DNA of 12,524 nt from Clostridium sp. CAG:1013 (GTDB taxonomy: Bacteria; Bacillota; Clostridia; Oscillospirales; Acutalibacteraceae), in contig HF972671.1 in the NCBI GenBank assembly GCA_000432995.1, positions 49,855 through 62,378 of the forward strand, read 5' to 3'. The notes beneath the pieces were generated by a model. It was not told the origin of the DNA. It did no database searches and was given only the letters and a program-made list of their open reading frames with translations. Position 1 is the first letter of the stretch. Every line of letters starts with the position of its first letter. Made by a program: the position numbers and the translations under genes. Shown here in pieces: positions 1-7,105 of this stretch.

Positions 1-1
1 C

Positions 2-370
2 CAATACCGGGTCTATCCCGACGCGGCCGCCACATTGGCCTTGTGCGCCTATAAAGGCTTCCGAAACTACCTGCTGGCTTGGGATTTCCCCCAGGTGTCG
101 GCACTGTTGCCTGGCCTGTGTCTGGAACCTTTTTTCCGGGATCGAGTGGTCTCTGGCAGGGTAGAGCTGGCGGGAAGCACGGGGGACGGGATTTTCCGGA
201 GAGCAGAGTTGGCTGCCCATTTTCCACAGAGCGTCTGGTTTGTCAGCGGCGACCCTGAAGAGCTGAATAGGGCTAAAGAAGCCGGATGGCATACCGTACA
301 GGTTCACGGCAAAGGGGCAGGGGCGGAACTGACTTGTCCCACCCTCAGCCATGTGTGGCGGGTCTTGTAA
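2..370 (+). CDS. HAD-like hydrolase, C-terminal part (5' truncated)
   Basis: The reading frame is open from base 2 to the TAA at 368-370, so the true start lies before the window; about 122 residues are visible. The stretch reading LLAWDFPQ resembles HAD motif II, which begins the rest of the Rossmann-like core. The segment WFVSGDPEELNRAKEAGW resembles motif IV (a GD followed by acidic residues) and the usual AKxAG helix after it. Between them, RVVSGRVELAG followed by GIFRRA matches the place where HAD phosphatases carry their motif III lysine (normally KPxxxIF), but no lysine is visible there, and motif IV has only one aspartate. It may be a divergent or inactive member. It lies 22 bases before purD on the same strand and is probably cotranscribed. 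Substrate unknown; the family call is by resemblance only. Confidence 0.55.
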   Translation, partial: QYRVYPDAAATLALCAYKGFRNYLLAWDFPQVSALLPGLCLEPFFRDRVVSGRVELAGSTGDGIFRRAELAAHFPQSVWFVSGDPEELNRAKEAGWHTVQVHGKGAGAELTCPTLSHVWRVL

Positions 371-392
371 CGAGAGAAAGGAAGGAAATCCT

Positions 393-1664
393 ATGAAGAT
401 TCTAGTGATCGGCAGCGGCGGCCGGGAACACGCCATCGTCCGCAAGCTGAAGGAGAGTCCCCAGGTGGAGGCCCTCTACTGTGCTCCCGGCAACGGGGGC
501 ATTTCCCGGGACGCTGAGTGCTTCCCGGTGAACGTGATGGACAAGGATGGCATGCTGGCTCTTGCTAAGGAAAAAGCTGTGGACTTGGTGTTCGTGGCTC
601 CTGACGATCCTCTGGCTGCTGGTATGGTGGACCATTTGGAAGCTGCAGGATTCCTGTGCTTTGGCCCCAGCGCCAAGGCCGCGGAGATCGAGAGCAGCAA
701 GGTGTTCTCCAAGAACCTGATGAAAAAATATAACATCCCCACCGCGGGATACGAGGTGTTCTCCGATCCCGCCGCGGCTTTGGAGTACATCAAGGCCCAG
801 GGGACATATCCTGCGGTCATCAAGGCTGACGGCCTGGCTCTGGGCAAGGGCGTGATCATTGCTCAGAACGAAGAGGAGGCTAAGGCCGGCCTGCACTCCA
901 TCATGGAGGATAAGATTTTCGGCGAGTCCGGAAGCCAGGTAGTAGTGGAGGAATTCCTCACTGGTCCGGAGGTTTCTGTGCTGGCATTTACCGACGGCAA
1001 AACCATGTGTCCCATGGTGTCTTCCATGGACCACAAGCGGGCTTATGACGGGGATAAGGGCCCCAACACTGGCGGTATGGGCACCATCAGCCCCAACCCC
1101 TTCTACACGGAAGAGGTGGCAAAGGAGTGCATGGAGAAGATCTTCCTGCCAACCATGAACGCTATGAACGCTGAGGGCCGTCCTTTCAAGGGCTGTCTGT
1201 ATTTTGGCTTGATGCTCACGCCTCAGGGGCCCAAGGTTATCGAGTACAATTCCCGGTTCGGCGACCCGGAGACCCAGGTGGTGCTGCCTCGGCTGGAGAC
1301 CGACTTTGCTGAGATCGTGAAAGCTGTGGCTGAGGAACGCCTGTCTCAGGTGGACATCCACTGGAGTGAGAAGGCCAGCGCCTGTGTGGTCATGGCCAGC
1401 GGCGGCTATCCCGGAAGCTATCCCAAGGGGATCGAGATCCAAGGCTTGGATGAGAACGGCCAGGCGGAAGGCGTTACCGTATATCATGCTGGTACCAAGT
1501 GGGAAAATGGAAAATTTCTCACTAACGGCGGCCGGGTTCTGGGGATCACCGCACTGGGAAATACCCTGGATGAGGCCCTGGATCTGGCTTATGCAGGTGT
1601 GGAGAAAATCTCCTTTGAGGGTGCCATGTATCGCAAGGATATTGGACGTACCCACCGGAAATAA
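393..1664 (+). CDS. purD: Phosphoribosylamine--glycine ligase (GAR synthetase)
   Basis: PurD joins glycine to 5-phosphoribosylamine using ATP, giving GAR in de novo purine synthesis; it is a cytosolic ATP-grasp enzyme. The 423-residue length is normal for the family. Visible hallmarks are the N-terminal loop GSGGREHA (residues 7-14), the ATP-grasp lysine region IKADGLALGKGV (K144-K152), DHKRAYDGDKGPNTGGMG from D213, and the metal/nucleotide-binding segment EYNSRFGDPETQ (E284-E293). I chose the ATG at 393 because the family begins MKxLVIGSGGREHA and an AGGAAGG ribosome site sits just upstream; a start at 351 would overlap the previous gene and add a non-homologous tail. No other pur genes lie downstream, so it may be the last gene of a purine operon starting outside the window. 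No T-rich terminator follows directly. Confidence 0.97.
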   Translation: MKILVIGSGGREHAIVRKLKESPQVEALYCAPGNGGISRDAECFPVNVMDKDGMLALAKEKAVDLVFVAPDDPLAAGMVDHLEAAGFLCFGPSAKAAEIESSKVFSKNLMKKYNIPTAGYEVFSDPAAALEYIKAQGTYPAVIKADGLALGKGVIIAQNEEEAKAGLHSIMEDKIFGESGSQVVVEEFLTGPEVSVLAFTDGKTMCPMVSSMDHKRAYDGDKGPNTGGMGTISPNPFYTEEVAKECMEKIFLPTMNAMNAEGRPFKGCLYFGLMLTPQGPKVIEYNSRFGDPETQVVLPRLETDFAEIVKAVAEERLSQVDIHWSEKASACVVMASGGYPGSYPKGIEIQGLDENGQAEGVTVYHAGTKWENGKFLTNGGRVLGITALGNTLDEALDLAYAGVEKISFEGAMYRKDIGRTHRK

Positions 1665-1750
1665 TGAGAAAAAGCCTGTCAAAACTAGCGTATTTTTCTG
1701 ATTTATTTCCACTTTAAAGAGGTAAAATTAGATATATAACCGAATCTTCA

Positions 1751-1779
1751 GCGTCCTCTTGTCTCTGACAGGAGGGCGC
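1751..1779 (+). repeat. Inverted repeat (13-bp stem) overlapping the -35 region
   Basis: Arms 1751-1763 and 1767-1779 pair over 13 positions, including two G-T wobbles, around a 3-base TCT loop. No T run follows, so it is a poor intrinsic terminator, although it might help end purD transcription. It contains the candidate -35 box of the downstream promoter, so it could equally be a protein-binding site. Confidence 0.6.
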
Positions 1780-1787
1780 TGTATAAT
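1759..1787 (+). promoter_or_regulatory. Promoter for the isomerase/acyl-CoA synthetase fusion gene
   Basis: A perfect -10 box TATAAT (1782-1787) lies 17 bases after TTGTCT (1759-1764, 4 of 6 matches to TTGACA). The expected start is near 1794, giving a leader of about 35 bases. The -10 box sits inside a second perfect inverted repeat, CTGTAT-AATA-ATACAG (1779-1794). Both promoter elements are therefore covered by dyad symmetry, which suggests regulation by a DNA-binding protein. Confidence 0.65.
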
Positions 1788-1828
1788 AATACAGTATACT
1801 ATCAAAAAAAGACGAGGTGGATTTTTGT

Positions 1829-4360
1829 ATGAAGATCAGTTTTTCAACCCTGGCTTGCCCTGATTTTACATGGACCGACATTTATTCCATGGCCAAAGAC
1901 CTAGGCTTTGGAGGCATTGAGGTTCGCGGGCTAGGGGAGGAAATTTTCGCCGTGAACGCTCGGCCCTTTACGGATGCCCAGCTGCCCAAGACCGTAGAGA
2001 AGCTGCGGTCCCTAGGCCTGGAGATTCCTTGCCTGGCTTCCGGCTGCGGTCTAAAATACAAAGAGGACTTCGACAAGAATATCTCTGAAATTACCCAGTA
2101 CATCGTCCTGGCGAAAAAGCTGGGCACTCCTTACATCCGCGTGCTGGGCGACCGGTATCCCCGTCCGGAAGGAGAAGTGGATGACGATTTCGTGGCGGAC
2201 GCTTTGAAGCTGCTGGGCACCATCGCTCAGGGATTCGGCGTGTGCCTGCTGGTGGAGACCAACGGTGTCTACTCCGACACCAAGCGTCTCCGGGCTCTGC
2301 TGGAAAAAGTGGATCTGCCCTCTGTGGCGGCTCTGTGGGATATGCACCATCCCTACCGGTACGGCGGCGAGTCTCCCCGTGAGACCGTGGCCAACCTGGG
2401 TTCCTACATCAAGTATGTCCATGTAAAGGACAGCGTTATGGTGGACGACAAGGTGCAGTACCGCATGATGGGTGAGGGCGACCTGCCCATCACTGAAATG
2501 CTGGACGCCCTGGTAGATATTGGCTATGACGGGTACATCTCCCTGGAATGGGTGAAGCGTTGGGCTCAGGAGCTCTCCGATGCCGGCGTGGTATTCCCCC
2601 AGTTCGCCAACTACATGAACGATTACTTCTCCGGTCTTTCCATGAAAGAGGGAGAATTGCAGGATAACCATTCTCATACCGGCAAGTATGTCTGGCCCAA
2701 GGAGACTCTGATCGATGCCACCTTCCCCGACGTGCTGGACCGGATGGTGAAGGAGTTCCCGGATCAGCTCTGCTTCCGTTACACCGAGCTGGATTATACC
2801 CGTACCTATTCCGAGTTCCGGGATGACGTGGACCAGTTCGCTCGGGCCCTCATTGCCATGGGCGTGAAGAAGGGGGATCACGTAGCTATTTGGGCCACCA
2901 ACGTGCCTCAGTGGTACATCACTTTCTGGGCCACCACCAAGATCGGCGCTGTGCTGGTCACGGTGAACACCGCTTATAAGATTCACGAGGCGGAATATCT
3001 GCTGCGCCAGTCCGACACCCACACTCTGGTGATGATCGACAGCTTCAAGGATTCCGACTATGTGGGCATCATTAAAGAACTGTGCCCGGAACTTCAGGAC
3101 AGCCTGCCTGGCAAGCTCCACTCCAAGCGTCTGCCTGTGCTGCGCAACGTCATCACCGTGGACAGCCAGCAGAAGGGCTGCTACACTTGGGAGCACGCCA
3201 TGGGCCTGGGCGATTCCGTACCTCCCACTGAGGTGGAGAACCGCCGCCGTCAGATCCACAAGGACGACGTGTGCAACATGCAGTACACCTCCGGCACTAC
3301 CGGTTTCCCCAAGGGCGTTATGCTCACCCACTACAACGTGGTGAACAACGGCAAGGCCATCGGCGACTGCATGGATCTGTCCACAGCCGACAAGATGATG
3401 ATCCAGGTGCCCATGTTCCACTGCTTCGGCATGGTGCTGGCCATGACCGCTTCCATGACCCACGGTGCCACTATGTGTCCCATCACCGCGTTCTCTCCCC
3501 GGAAGGGCTTGCACTGCATCAACCAGGAGAAGATCACTGCGTTCCACGGCGTGCCCACCATGTTTATCGCCATGCTGGAGCATCCCGACTTTGAAAAGAC
3601 TGATTTCTCCCACATGCGTACCGGCATCATGGCTGGTTCTCCCTGTCCTGTAAAGGTGATGCAGGACGTGGTGGAGAAGATGCACATGTCCGAGATTTGC
3701 ATCACCTACGGTCAGACCGAGGCCTCTCCCGGTTGCACCATGTCCAAGACCACCGACTCTTTGGATGTCCGTGTCAACACCGTGGGCGGCGCCATGTTCG
3801 GCGTGGAGTGCAAGATCGTTGACCCGGAGACCGGCGAGGATCTGCCCGACAACGTGGACGGCGAATTCGTGGCCAAGGGCTACAACATCATGAAGGGCTA
3901 CTACAAGATGCCCGAAGCTACCGCTGCGGCCATCGACAAGGACGGCTGGCTCCATCCCGGCGACCTGGCCCGCCGCACTCCCGAGGGCAACTACAAGATC
4001 ACTGGCCGAATCAAGGACATGATTATCCGCGGCGGCGAGAATATCTACCCCAAGGAGATCGAGGACTTCATCTACACTCATCCCAAGGTTCGTGACGTCC
4101 AGGTCATTGGCGTGCCTGATGAGCAGTACGGTGAAGAGATCATGGCCTGCGTCATCCTGAAGGAAGGGGAGACCTCTTCCGAGGCGGAGATCAAGGAGTA
4201 CGTCCTTAGCCATATGGCCAAACACAAGGTGCCTCGCTATGTGACCTTCGTGGAGGAGTTCCCCATGAACGCCGCTGGTAAGATCTTGAAGTACAAGATG
4301 CGGGAGAATGCTGTTGAGCTTCTGAAACTGCAAAGCGCAGAGGCTATTGTTACCGCGTAA
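1829..4360 (+). CDS. Fusion: sugar-phosphate isomerase/epimerase-type TIM barrel + acyl-CoA synthetase (AMP-binding)
   Basis: 843 residues in one uninterrupted frame. Residues 1 to about 265 resemble the xylose isomerase-like TIM barrel (AP endonuclease 2 superfamily), with the expected metal-binding set E143 (LLVETNG), D171 (LWDMHH), H198 (YVHVKDS) and E240 (ISLEW). After a linker of about 20 residues, residues 286-843 form a complete ANL-type acyl-CoA synthetase: P-loop TSGTTGFPKG (487-496), YGQTEAS from Y627, ribose-binding D712, hinge-region R727 and catalytic K818 in AAGKILK. The closest subfamily I recognise is medium-chain/ACSF2-like. Such enzymes activate a carboxylic acid to acyl-AMP and then acyl-CoA. 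The ATG at 1829 has GAGGTGG 8 bases upstream. The only methionine in the linker (codon at 2642) has no ribosome site, so a separate synthetase is unlikely. Substrates of both halves are unknown. Both active sites look intact, so a two-function enzyme is the inference. Confidence 0.88.
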   Translation: MKISFSTLACPDFTWTDIYSMAKDLGFGGIEVRGLGEEIFAVNARPFTDAQLPKTVEKLRSLGLEIPCLASGCGLKYKEDFDKNISEITQYIVLAKKLGTPYIRVLGDRYPRPEGEVDDDFVADALKLLGTIAQGFGVCLLVETNGVYSDTKRLRALLEKVDLPSVAALWDMHHPYRYGGESPRETVANLGSYIKYVHVKDSVMVDDKVQYRMMGEGDLPITEMLDALVDIGYDGYISLEWVKRWAQELSDAGVVFPQFANYMNDYFSGLSMKEGELQDNHSHTGKYVWPKETLIDATFPDVLDRMVKEFPDQLCFRYTELDYTRTYSEFRDDVDQFARALIAMGVKKGDHVAIWATNVPQWYITFWATTKIGAVLVTVNTAYKIHEAEYLLRQSDTHTLVMIDSFKDSDYVGIIKELCPELQDSLPGKLHSKRLPVLRNVITVDSQQKGCYTWEHAMGLGDSVPPTEVENRRRQIHKDDVCNMQYTSGTTGFPKGVMLTHYNVVNNGKAIGDCMDLSTADKMMIQVPMFHCFGMVLAMTASMTHGATMCPITAFSPRKGLHCINQEKITAFHGVPTMFIAMLEHPDFEKTDFSHMRTGIMAGSPCPVKVMQDVVEKMHMSEICITYGQTEASPGCTMSKTTDSLDVRVNTVGGAMFGVECKIVDPETGEDLPDNVDGEFVAKGYNIMKGYYKMPEATAAAIDKDGWLHPGDLARRTPEGNYKITGRIKDMIIRGGENIYPKEIEDFIYTHPKVRDVQVIGVPDEQYGEEIMACVILKEGETSSEAEIKEYVLSHMAKHKVPRYVTFVEEFPMNAAGKILKYKMRENAVELLKLQSAEAIVTA

Positions 4361-4384
4361 GCATATTTTTGCAAATTGAATGGG

Positions 4385-4420
4385 AACGGGAAAGGGAAGG
4401 CTCTTTCCCGTTTTCTTTTT
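4385..4420 (+). terminator. Intrinsic terminator after the fusion gene
   Basis: A perfect 10-bp inverted repeat (4385-4394 with 4403-4412; AACGGGAAAG and its complement) around an 8-base loop is followed by a T-rich tail (4411-4420). It lies 25 bases after the stop codon and 57 bases before the next start. Confidence 0.88.
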
Positions 4421-4477
4421 CCGGCGGGCCGGACCGAGGCCTGTCGGCATTTCACAAACAAGAAAGAAGGAGTTTTT

Positions 4478-5761
4478 ATGAAAGCGCCTGTGACTTTTGC
4501 CATCGCTGGTTTTGGCGATCGAGGCAGCACCTATGCCTCCATGGAAAAACTGTTTCCTGAGAAAATGAAAGTGGTGGCTGTGGCGGATTTGGATCCGGCA
4601 AAGGTGGAAAAAGCCAGAAAACTCTACAACATTCCGGAGGAGAACTGTTTTTCCAGCGCCGAGGAGATGCTGGAGCGTGACCGGCTTGCCGACGTGATGG
4701 TGGTCTCCACCATGGATCGGCAGCATGTGGGACACGCTATCCCCGCGCTGCGTAAGGGATACAATATCCTGCTGGAAAAGCCCATTTCCCCGGAACTTTC
4801 CAAGTGCCGGGAACTGCTGCAGGTGGCTTCCGAATGTCCTGGGAAGATCATCGTTTGCCACGTGCTGCGGTATACCGTGTTCTACAATATGCTGAAAGAT
4901 TTGATCCAAAGCGGCCGCATTGGGGATGTGGTCAGCATCTGTGCCAACGAGAACGTGGGATACTGGCATCAGGCTCATTCTTTTGTCCGGGGCAACTGGC
5001 GCAATTCTCAGCAGACCAGCCCCATGATCCTCCAAAAGTCCTGCCACGACATGGACATTCTCACTTGGCTGCTGGGGAAGAAGTGCAAGTCTGTTTCCTC
5101 TTTTGGCACCACTCAGCTTTTCAAGCCGGAGCGGGCACCAGAAGGAGCGGCACTCCGCTGTCTGGATGGCTGCAAGGTAAAGGATACTTGTCCTTTTGAC
5201 GCGGAGAAAATCTATATCACCAGTCCCAAGACAGGTCTTGCAAATGGGGACAGCTGGATCAGCTCGGTGCTCAGTGTGGAGCACACCTTGGAAAGCACCT
5301 ACAAAGCTCTCCGTGAGGGGCCCTATGGCCGCTGTGTCTATCACTGCGACAACGACGTGGTAGACCACCAGCAAACCAACCTGCTTATGGAGGATGGTTC
5401 CACCGTCAGCTTCACCATGTGTGCCTTTACGGAGAACTGCTACCGGTATTTCAAGGCTATGGGTACGAAAGGTGAGATCGAGGCGGACATGAGGTCCAAC
5501 CTGATCCATGTGCGGGAATTTGGCAAAGAAGAGGAGACCATTGACGTGGGCAAGTTGGCATCTGACTTGAAAGGCCACGGCGGCGGAGACAGCGGCATTG
5601 TTCAGGATTTTCTGGAGATGCTTCTCACCGATTCTCAGCCCAACGAGCGCACCACCACCTTGGAACATTCCATGGAGAGCCACTTCATTGCCCTGGCCGC
5701 GGAGGAATCCCGTTTGGCCGGTGGCAAAGTGATCGATCTGGACGCGTTTAAAGCCATGTAA
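4478..5761 (+). CDS. Gfo/Idh/MocA family NAD(P)-dependent oxidoreductase
   Basis: 427 residues. The N-terminal Rossmann fold begins FAIAGFGDRG (a GxGxxG-type nucleotide-binding loop) with an acidic residue after the second strand (VVAVADLD). The family signature EKP is at 100-102, and the conserved catalytic-region lysine and histidine are K187 and H190 in QKSCHDMDIL. Members oxidise or reduce sugars, inositols and similar polyols. A cysteine cluster C228-x3-C232-x5-C238 (ending CPFD) lies in the C-terminal domain, together with C189; it could bind a metal, but that is inference. Start 4478 has AGAAGGAG just upstream. The neighbouring fusion protein contains a sugar isomerase/epimerase-type domain, so the two may act in one sugar or polyol pathway, although a strong terminator separates them and I see no clear promoter in 4421-4477. 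The substrate cannot be told from sequence. Confidence 0.9.
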   Translation: MKAPVTFAIAGFGDRGSTYASMEKLFPEKMKVVAVADLDPAKVEKARKLYNIPEENCFSSAEEMLERDRLADVMVVSTMDRQHVGHAIPALRKGYNILLEKPISPELSKCRELLQVASECPGKIIVCHVLRYTVFYNMLKDLIQSGRIGDVVSICANENVGYWHQAHSFVRGNWRNSQQTSPMILQKSCHDMDILTWLLGKKCKSVSSFGTTQLFKPERAPEGAALRCLDGCKVKDTCPFDAEKIYITSPKTGLANGDSWISSVLSVEHTLESTYKALREGPYGRCVYHCDNDVVDHQQTNLLMEDGSTVSFTMCAFTENCYRYFKAMGTKGEIEADMRSNLIHVREFGKEEETIDVGKLASDLKGHGGGDSGIVQDFLEMLLTDSQPNERTTTLEHSMESHFIALAAEESRLAGGKVIDLDAFKAM

Positions 5762-5766
5762 AAGAA

Positions 5767-5797
5767 AAAGACCGGGAGGAATTCCTCTCGGTCTTTT
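5767..5797. terminator. Bidirectional intrinsic terminator between convergent genes
   Basis: A near-perfect inverted repeat of about 15 bp (AAAAGACCGGGAGGA on the left, one G-T wobble) has a T run on its right and an A run on its left, so it works as a hairpin plus U-tract on both strands. It lies between the plus-strand oxidoreductase and the minus-strand DUF2461 gene. Confidence 0.88.
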
Positions 5798-5813
5798 GTT
5801 ATGTGTGACGATG

Positions 5814-6530
5814 TTATCGCTGGAGAAGCTCTCGTTCTGTCTGCTGGCGGAGAGTTTCCTCGGCTGTGGAGGCCAAAAATCGGTACACTGGGAACAGCAG
5901 ACGCAGGTCTTGGGCCAGCTTTTGGGGAAGTTCCTTGGAGAAGAGCATGGAAAAGTCATGACTGTCCGCGGAAAAGCCAATGTTTCGCCGTTCCAACCAG
6001 ATCTGCTCCTCGGGAGTGCGGTGGCCGTACCGGGGCCGTTTGAAACAGTCGCCCTCCATGGCGAAGAGTTTCTGCCCTAAATAGGTTTCCTGAGCAGCCT
6101 GAAATTCCTGGTCTCCCGCTAAGATCCGAGCCCGCAGATTGTTCATGTAAGCGGTGGAAGCGTGATAAAAACCGCAGCCATAGGAGAATCCGTCCAGATT
6201 GATCTCAAAGTAGACTCCGGGATAATCCGTGCCATGCATCCTGCCACCCCGTTTGAAGATGATCCACATGTGGTCCCGGTAGAGGGAAGGATCCTTGGTG
6301 TAGCGGGTGTCTCGCCAGATGCGGCAGATGGTCCGATCTACTCGGGGTTCTGTTTGAAAGTCCGGATCCAGTTCCAGCATGGTGGGGGTCAGGTCCATCA
6401 CAAGTTGGCGCAGAGGTTCAATCACCAGGGACTGGTATTCTTTTTTGTGCTCTCCAAACCAGACGCGGCTGTCCTGCAAGCGGTTTTCGAAGAGAAAGTC
6501 CAGTGTTTGCTGAGAAAATGGGGTGTCCAT
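5814..6530 (-). CDS. DUF2461 family protein
   Basis: 238 residues. The opening FSQQTLDFLFENRLQDSRVW, then WFGEHKKEYQ, the RIWRDTRYTKDPSLYRDHMW segment and the YFEINLDG strand match the pattern I know for DUF2461 (TIGR02453 family), a widespread uncharacterised cytosolic family. No signal peptide or membrane segment is visible. I chose the ATG at 6530 (minus strand) because GGAAAGGAA lies upstream and the homologous region begins there; a start at 6569 would lie inside the preceding terminator hairpin. The gene follows the small minus-strand gene at 6603-6857 with a terminator between them and little room for its own promoter, so it may depend on read-through. Function unknown. Confidence 0.85.
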   Translation of the reverse strand: MDTPFSQQTLDFLFENRLQDSRVWFGEHKKEYQSLVIEPLRQLVMDLTPTMLELDPDFQTEPRVDRTICRIWRDTRYTKDPSLYRDHMWIIFKRGGRMHGTDYPGVYFEINLDGFSYGCGFYHASTAYMNNLRARILAGDQEFQAAQETYLGQKLFAMEGDCFKRPRYGHRTPEEQIWLERRNIGFSADSHDFSMLFSKELPQKLAQDLRLLFPVYRFLASTAEETLRQQTERELLQR

Positions 6531-6554
6531 GATATATGTTCCTTTCCGTGCTAG

Positions 6555-6592
6555 AAAAAAGCTCCCCAAGCGTTTCGCCGGGGAGACTTTTA
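6555..6592 (-). terminator. Intrinsic terminator of the 6603-6857 gene (minus strand)
   Basis: Read on the minus strand, a G/C-rich stem (CTCCCC at 6562-6567 with GGGGAG at 6580-6585, extended by an A/T-rich part with one bulge) ends in a run of six T. It lies about 10 bases after the stop of the small ACT-like gene and just before the ribosome site of the DUF2461 gene. Confidence 0.75.
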
Positions 6593-6602
6593 TTCCTGTG
6601 GC

Positions 6603-6857
6603 TTAGTTCAGGTCCAGCAGCTTGGCGGTTACGCCTTCCAGGCCATTGAAGGCTTCCACCATCCGATCGATGGTCTCCTTGTCGCCGCAGGCTTGCAGCA
6701 TGATGACGCCGTCATCGGAGCAGAAATTCTCGCTGGTCTCATGGAGGCCAACACGCAGCTTGATGTTGCAGCCAAACTCAGTCAGAGCTTTCTGGAGGTT
6801 CAAAGCGTTGGAGTGACGATGATCCACCCGCAGGCCGATGATATAGTAGCAGTTCAT
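6603..6857 (-). CDS. Small ACT-like / TM1266-like protein
   Basis: 84 residues, starting MNCYYIIGLRVDHRHSNAL. The strand-helix-strand pattern, with YIIGLRV, then a helix of about 14 residues, CNIKLRVGLHE, GVIMLQACGD, a second helix and VTAKLLDL, fits a ferredoxin-like ACT fold. It resembles the small TM1266-type proteins sometimes called iron-only hydrogenase system regulators. The ATG at 6857 has GAGGGA upstream; the longer frame from 6890 adds a non-homologous tail. It may bind a small ligand, but nothing visible identifies it. It has its own promoter and terminator and so is mainly a single-gene unit. Fold call moderate, function open. Confidence 0.65.
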   Translation of the reverse strand: MNCYYIIGLRVDHRHSNALNLQKALTEFGCNIKLRVGLHETSENFCSDDGVIMLQACGDKETIDRMVEAFNGLEGVTAKLLDLN

Positions 6858-6907
6858 AGCGATCCCTCGTTTCTGTAATGTGCCGGACAAGCCCGGCCGT
6901 TAAAGTT

Positions 6908-6936
6908 AGTATACCATTCTTTTCCCAAAGATACAA
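6908..6936 (-). promoter_or_regulatory. Extended -10 promoter for the ACT-like gene (minus strand)
   Basis: On the minus strand an extended -10, TGGTATACT (TATACT at 6913-6908), lies 17 bases after TTGTAT (6936-6931), a weak -35. The expected start is near 6901, leaving a leader of about 44 bases before the ATG at 6857. Confidence 0.55.
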
Positions 6937-6991
6937 GCTGACAAAGGAAAGGGGCGAAAATTCCCCGGGAAAGTTTTTTTCGAAAATTCCC

Positions 6992-7020
6992 TTGACGAGA
7001 AGCGAATTATCCTGTACAAT
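6992..7020 (+). promoter_or_regulatory. Promoter of the DUF2325-DUF3793-flavodoxin operon
   Basis: TTGACG (6992-6997) and TACAAT (7015-7020) are separated by 17 bases, a good housekeeping-type promoter. The expected start, about 7027, falls at the edge of the first GTTAG-N6-CTAAC palindrome, so a bound repressor would block initiation. Confidence 0.78.
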
Positions 7021-7027
7021 AGCAATA

Positions 7028-7043
7028 GTTAGTCAAAACTAAC
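7028..7043. promoter_or_regulatory. Operator copy 1, GTTAG-N6-CTAAC
   Basis: GTTAGTCAAAACTAAC is a perfect 6-bp dyad with a 4-base centre. It begins 7 bases after the -10 box. The same GTTAG-N6-CTAAC frame recurs at 7090 and 8631, each time by a gene set with iron links. The half-site resembles DtxR/IdeR-type boxes (built from TTAGGTTAG repeats), so an iron- or manganese-responsive repressor is the likely reader; this is inference. Confidence 0.72.
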
Positions 7044-7050
7044 AACTCGA

Positions 7051-7082
7051 TTTGAAGCGTCCTCATGGACGCATTTTTCAAA
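7051..7082 (+). terminator. Terminator-like hairpin inside the operon leader
   Basis: The perfect stem GCGTCC (7057-7062) / GGACGC (7067-7072) with loop TCAT is followed by ATTTTT (7073-7078). Outer bases TTTGAA (7051-7056) and TTCAAA (7077-7082) can also pair. It lies only 30-50 bases after the predicted transcription start and 140 bases before the first gene, as expected of an attenuator or the end of a short leader RNA. Its strength is uncertain, since the stem is short. Confidence 0.55.
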
Positions 7083-7089
7083 AACACTT

Positions 7090-7105
7090 GTTAGCGCGAA
7101 CTAAC
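7090..7105. promoter_or_regulatory. Operator copy 2, GTTAG-N6-CTAAC
   Basis: GTTAGCGCGAACTAAC shares the outer GTTAG and CTAAC arms with copy 1. Its centre is 62 bases from that of copy 1, close to six helical turns, so two bound proteins would face the same side of the DNA. A TATAAA (7108-7113) follows, but no good -35 is spaced for it. Confidence 0.62.

Noticed and set aside
402..1712. A 436-codon open frame on the minus strand opposite purD
   Set aside because: It mirrors purD over its full length with no recognisable domain; it is a by-product of codon bias.
1751..1779. purD intrinsic terminator
   Set aside because: The stem is strong but no T run follows, and it overlaps the next promoter; annotated as an inverted repeat instead.
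2642..4360. Separate start for the acyl-CoA synthetase half at the ATG at 2642
   Set aside because: No ribosome site precedes it and the frame is continuous with the barrel domain, so a single fused protein is more likely.
2051..5980. A 1309-codon open frame on the minus strand across three plus/minus genes
   Set aside because: It lies opposite genes with clear motifs, spans their terminators, and its translation is low-complexity and rich in H, G and V, as antisense of codon-biased genes is. No ribosome site or family match was seen.
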